Source: Bacillota bacterium (GTDB taxonomy: Bacteria; Bacillota; Clostridia; Christensenellales; CAG-138). From it: a stretch of 6,985 nucleotides of DNA. Each line of letters opens with the position of its first letter. Within the stretch, counting starts at the first letter, position 1. This document shows positions 4,806 through 6,985 of this stretch, piece after piece. The notes under the pieces were generated by a model that was not told where the DNA came from, ran no database searches, and saw only the letters and a program-made list of their open reading frames with translations. Where the stretch lies: contig JAEEYN010000017.1 in the NCBI GenBank assembly GCA_016288175.1, positions 1 to 6,985 on the forward strand. Direction: 5' to 3'. The position numbers and the translations under genes were made by a program.

Positions 4806-6110
4806 TCAGCCGATATCCGCAAAGAGCAGCGTCACCTCCGGCTCCTGCCCGGGCTGCGCGAAATCGAGCCGGAGGATGCAGTCGATCCGTCCGCGGCCCG
4901 CGGAGGTCACGACGCACGAATAATAAAGCGTACTGCTGTCGCCGAAAACGGAATTGTTGCTGAATACAACGGAAACGGCGTCCGGTATCGCGGCTTCGAA
5001 AAGCGAAATGTCGATGACGCCGCGGTAAAGGGTATTCCCCTCGTAATCGGTGAGCTGCGTTTCGAACGATCTGCCGTCGTCCGAACCGAGGCACCGGATC
5101 ACCGCGCCGTCCCGAAGGCAGACGCTGCCAAGCCCGGTGAAGCGGAAGACCTCGCAAAGCTCCCCGTTTTCGAGCCGATAAACTGCGGGAGGCTCGCTCG
5201 GTTCCGGGATCGTTGGCGCGATATAGATCTCGTTTTCGGATTCGACCCAAAGAGTGAAGGCCTCGCCGGGGAGCTCGTATTCGCCGCTTACGTAAAGCGT
5301 TTCAAGCGCCTCCGCTTCCGCATCCCAGCGGTAGATCTCGAGTGTGCTGAAACAGGCGCTTTCCGTCAGCTTTGCGGAGGCAAAGCAGAAATAAACGTAT
5401 TTGCCGAAAAAGAAGAATCTTGCGGCAGGATAGCCGCCGCAGCCGTCGCGGGCAAGGATCAGCTTGTATTCACCGGTTTTTGCATCCCAGCTCGTGACGC
5501 CGACGTGCTTACCGGGAACGCCGTCCACGACGCGGTCCGGCATGCTTGCTCCGTAGAACTTGCCGCGGTGATAATAAAGACACCACGGGCCGTTCTCCCA
5601 TTCGCAGGGCATTTCGAATTCGAGCCTGCGGTCCGTGCCGTCGAGCGCGACGCTGAGACAGTCGCACATAGACAATCCGGGTCCCCTGTTGGTTTTGTCG
5701 GTTTCGAAATACAGCCGCCCGCCTGCGAGGTTCAGCGAATCCCTCCGGCCCATGACCCTTGCATTGCAGGAATCAACGTCGTGCATACATTCCGGTTTGC
5801 CGCAGAGCGGGCCGCTTTCGCCGGTCGCCCTGTCGTAATAATACAGGTAACCGACGCCGGAATCATACCGGATGGTATAGTATGCGTCTGCCGTTGTGAC
5901 AAGGTTCGTTTGGCTGTTCACGAATCGGTTGTCGAAATCCGTATCGGCACAGAAAACCTCATGCCAGGTCATGCCCGGAACGTACGGCGCGGGCGATGGA
6001 ATCGAAGACGCGCCTGCGGAGGGACCGTCGGAAGGCGCCTTTCCGCAGGCGGAGAGAAATAGGCAGGGAAGGAGAAGCAGTGCAATTATTAAATAAGAGA
6101 ACTTTTGCAT
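4806..6110 (-). CDS. Predicted lipoprotein, beta-propeller-like, paralogue B
   Basis: This 434-residue paralogue of the next gene downstream also has unknown function. Residues 1-21 are a signal peptide ending LFLSA, with the lipidated Cys22. A Ser/Pro linker (24-42) precedes PGMTWHEV (45-52) and TDFDNRF. The four-residue motif is C103, C108, H110 and C115 with the same spacing as in paralogue A. Blocks shared with A include LSVALDGTDRR (152-162), HRGKFYGA (181-188), VTSWDAKTGE (205-214), FFFGKYVYFCF (233-243) and LWVESE (287-292). Likely an extracytoplasmic propeller of ligand-binding or sensing type, by inference. The ATG at 6108-6110 follows AAAGGAG (6117-6123) with six bases between. Ninety bases separate it from paralogue A. 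No strong terminator lies between, so read-through is possible. Confidence 0.88.
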   Translation of the reverse strand: MQKFSYLIIALLLLPCLFLSACGKAPSDGPSAGASSIPSPAPYVPGMTWHEVFCADTDFDNRFVNSQTNLVTTADAYYTIRYDSGVGYLYYYDRATGESGPLCGKPECMHDVDSCNARVMGRRDSLNLAGGRLYFETDKTNRGPGLSMCDCLSVALDGTDRRLEFEMPCEWENGPWCLYYHRGKFYGASMPDRVVDGVPGKHVGVTSWDAKTGEYKLILARDGCGGYPAARFFFFGKYVYFCFASAKLTESACFSTLEIYRWDAEAEALETLYVSGEYELPGEAFTLWVESENEIYIAPTIPEPSEPPAVYRLENGELCEVFRFTGLGSVCLRDGAVIRCLGSDDGRSFETQLTDYEGNTLYRGVIDISLFEAAIPDAVSVVFSNNSVFGDSSTLYYSCVVTSAGRGRIDCILRLDFAQPGQEPEVTLLFADIG

Positions 6111-6146
6111 AGGAGGCTCCTTTTGTGCTTTGACGGCTCGCCGTCA

Positions 6147-6176
6147 TATATACATGTCCGCTGCTCCGAAAATGAA
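6147..6176 (-). promoter_or_regulatory. Possible promoter of lipoprotein B
   Basis: On the minus strand TATATA (6147-6152) lies 18 bases from TTCATT (6171-6176), a weak -35. Just downstream, GACGG-cgag-CCGTC (6132-6145) would form a hairpin near the 5' end of the transcript. The 9-base TTCATTTTC element is repeated directly at 6168-6176 and 6182-6190. All this is suggestive only. Confidence 0.4.
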
Positions 6177-6231
6177 CGCTTGAAAATGAAATATATTTTT
6201 GCCGCGCGTCCCCGGTCGACGAGATTGCAGC

Positions 6232-6389
6232 TCGCCAAAGGCGAATTTAGCTTGCGAAAGCTAATTTAGCTCCCTAAGCGAATTTAACTCACATGGCTAA
6301 ATTGCCGCTTGCGCGTCAGCGAAATTTTCCCTGCAGGAAAGCTGAATTGAAAACCCGCGGTTTTCAGCTTAATTGCCGCGTGTGCGGCA
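6232..6389. repeat. Second hairpin array with ATTTAGC / GCTAAAT elements
   Basis: A series of short hairpins is linked by AATTTAGC-like elements. These are TCGCC-aaa-GGCGA (6232-6244), TTAGCTT-gcga-AAGCTAA (6247-6264), TTTCC-ctgca-GGAAA (6326-6340), GAAAACC-cgc-GGTTTTC (6349-6365) and TGCCGC-gtgt-GCGGCA (6374-6389). The linker ATTTAGC occurs at 6245-6251 and 6264-6270, and its complement GCTAAAT at 6296-6302. AGCTGAATT and AGCTTAATT flank the fourth hairpin. The last hairpin ends four bases before the stop of the S24 gene and may help end its transcript. The design resembles 638-811 but the sequence is unrelated. Confidence 0.75.
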
Positions 6390-6393
6390 GCTC

Positions 6394-6985
6394 TCACCCG
6401 ACCACCCTGCCGACGACACGCAGGTCGGAATAATCGTCGAGCACGATCGGCGGATACTTCGGATTGAGCGAAACAAGGCGGCCGTTTTCCGGATCGAACT
6501 TCTTGCAGTAGGCTTCGCCGTTCAGCACGAAAACGCCGATGTCGCCGCTCTCAAGCTCCTGCTGCTGGCGGACGAAGACCGTCTGCCCGTCGGCGAACAG
6601 GGGAGTCATCGAATCGCCGCTGATGCGCACGGCGAGCGTCGCGCCTTCCGGAACGGAATCGTCCGCGTCGATAAGGGTATAGGAATCGCCGTCGAGGAAA
6701 ACGCCCGTGCCGGCGGAAGCGGGAAGATCATAGAGCGGGAGCTGGCGCATGGCTTTTTTCGGCCTTGCGCGGAGGGAAAAATAGGGATTCTCGGAAAGCA
6801 TGCCGATGTATTCGTTCGCGCGCTCGCGGCCGAGCTTGTTGAGGCCGAGCAGCGGATCCGCCGCGGAAGGCGTCCCGCGGAAGGCGAACTGGACGTCCGT
6901 CACGCCGAGGATGCGGCAGAGGCAGATGAACTGCTGCGCGTCCGGCAGAGTGTCGCCGCGCTCCCATTTGCTCACGGCGCGGTTG
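6394..6985 (-). CDS. XRE-type HTH / S24 peptidase (LexA-CI-like repressor), partial
   Basis: The gene enters from beyond the right edge, so its N-terminus is missing. The visible start is the end of an XRE helix-turn-helix, NRAVSKWERGDTLPD, then helices to about the ILGVTD segment. The GTG at 6973-6975 is inside this domain and is not the true start. Counting from it, a linker leads to the S24 domain. ASAGTG holds the likely Ala88-Gly89 self-cleavage bond, GDSMTP gives nucleophile Ser122, and AYCKKF gives the general base Lys158 by family alignment. All elements for autocleavage are present. Such proteins repress phage, mobile-element or stress genes and are inactivated by cleavage; the target here is unseen. 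The gene ends at 6394-6396, four bases from the hairpin array. Confidence 0.92.
   Translation of the reverse strand, partial: NRAVSKWERGDTLPDAQQFICLCRILGVTDVQFAFRGTPSAADPLLGLNKLGRERANEYIGMLSENPYFSLRARPKKAMRQLPLYDLPASAGTGVFLDGDSYTLIDADDSVPEGATLAVRISGDSMTPLFADGQTVFVRQQQELESGDIGVFVLNGEAYCKKFDPENGRLVSLNPKYPPIVLDDYSDLRVVGRVVG

Noticed and set aside
5505..6062. Plus-strand ORF of 185 codons opposite lipoprotein B
   Set aside because: It is antisense to a convincing signal-peptide-bearing gene and reflects GC-rich codon bias.

Overview
The window looks like a piece of chromosome from a low-abundance or uncultured gut Clostridia (Oscillospiraceae-like Firmicutes). The reasons are GGAGG-type ribosome binding sites, tRNA genes with the CCA end encoded, a DUF4364-YitT gene pair typical of Firmicutes, alanine/serine/threonine-rich lipoproteins with the MTWHE...CxxPECxH pattern, and moderately high GC content. 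The lineage is inferred from gene families only.

Layout. Positions 1-147 are a dispersed repeat, cut by the left edge. A minus-strand gene for a 122-residue four-helix-bundle protein (23S rRNA intervening-sequence family) follows at 216-584. Directly upstream of it is a compact array of small hairpins separated by the heptamer GTGAAGT or its complement ACTTCAC (638-811). Next come two minus-strand tRNA genes, tRNA-Gln(CTG) at 845-918 and tRNA-Val(GAC) at 1119-1195, each followed by a terminator. A divergent promoter region drives tRNA-Val leftward and a two-gene operon rightward: a DUF4364 winged-helix protein and a YitT-family membrane protein whose start overlaps the previous stop (ATGA).

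Positions 2850-3353 hold no gene. They carry two tandem units plus a fragment of the repeat seen, inverted, at the left edge, with three terminator-like hairpins between the convergent operons. Two tandem paralogous lipoproteins then run on the minus strand (3354-4715 and 4806-6110). Both are probably secreted, lipid-anchored beta-propeller-like proteins with a conserved C-x4-C-x-H-x4-C motif. The downstream copy has its own strong promoter, with a 13-bp inverted repeat in its spacer. A second hairpin array of a different type (6232-6389) separates them from a minus-strand XRE/S24 LexA-CI-like repressor, cut by the right edge.

Most remarkable are the non-coding parts. Three independent families of structured repeat are packed into 7 kb. 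One sits on the leader side of a gene whose family is classically encoded inside structured rRNA insertions. The genes otherwise look like ordinary chromosomal content; no phage, transposase, CRISPR or toxin-antitoxin module is visible.
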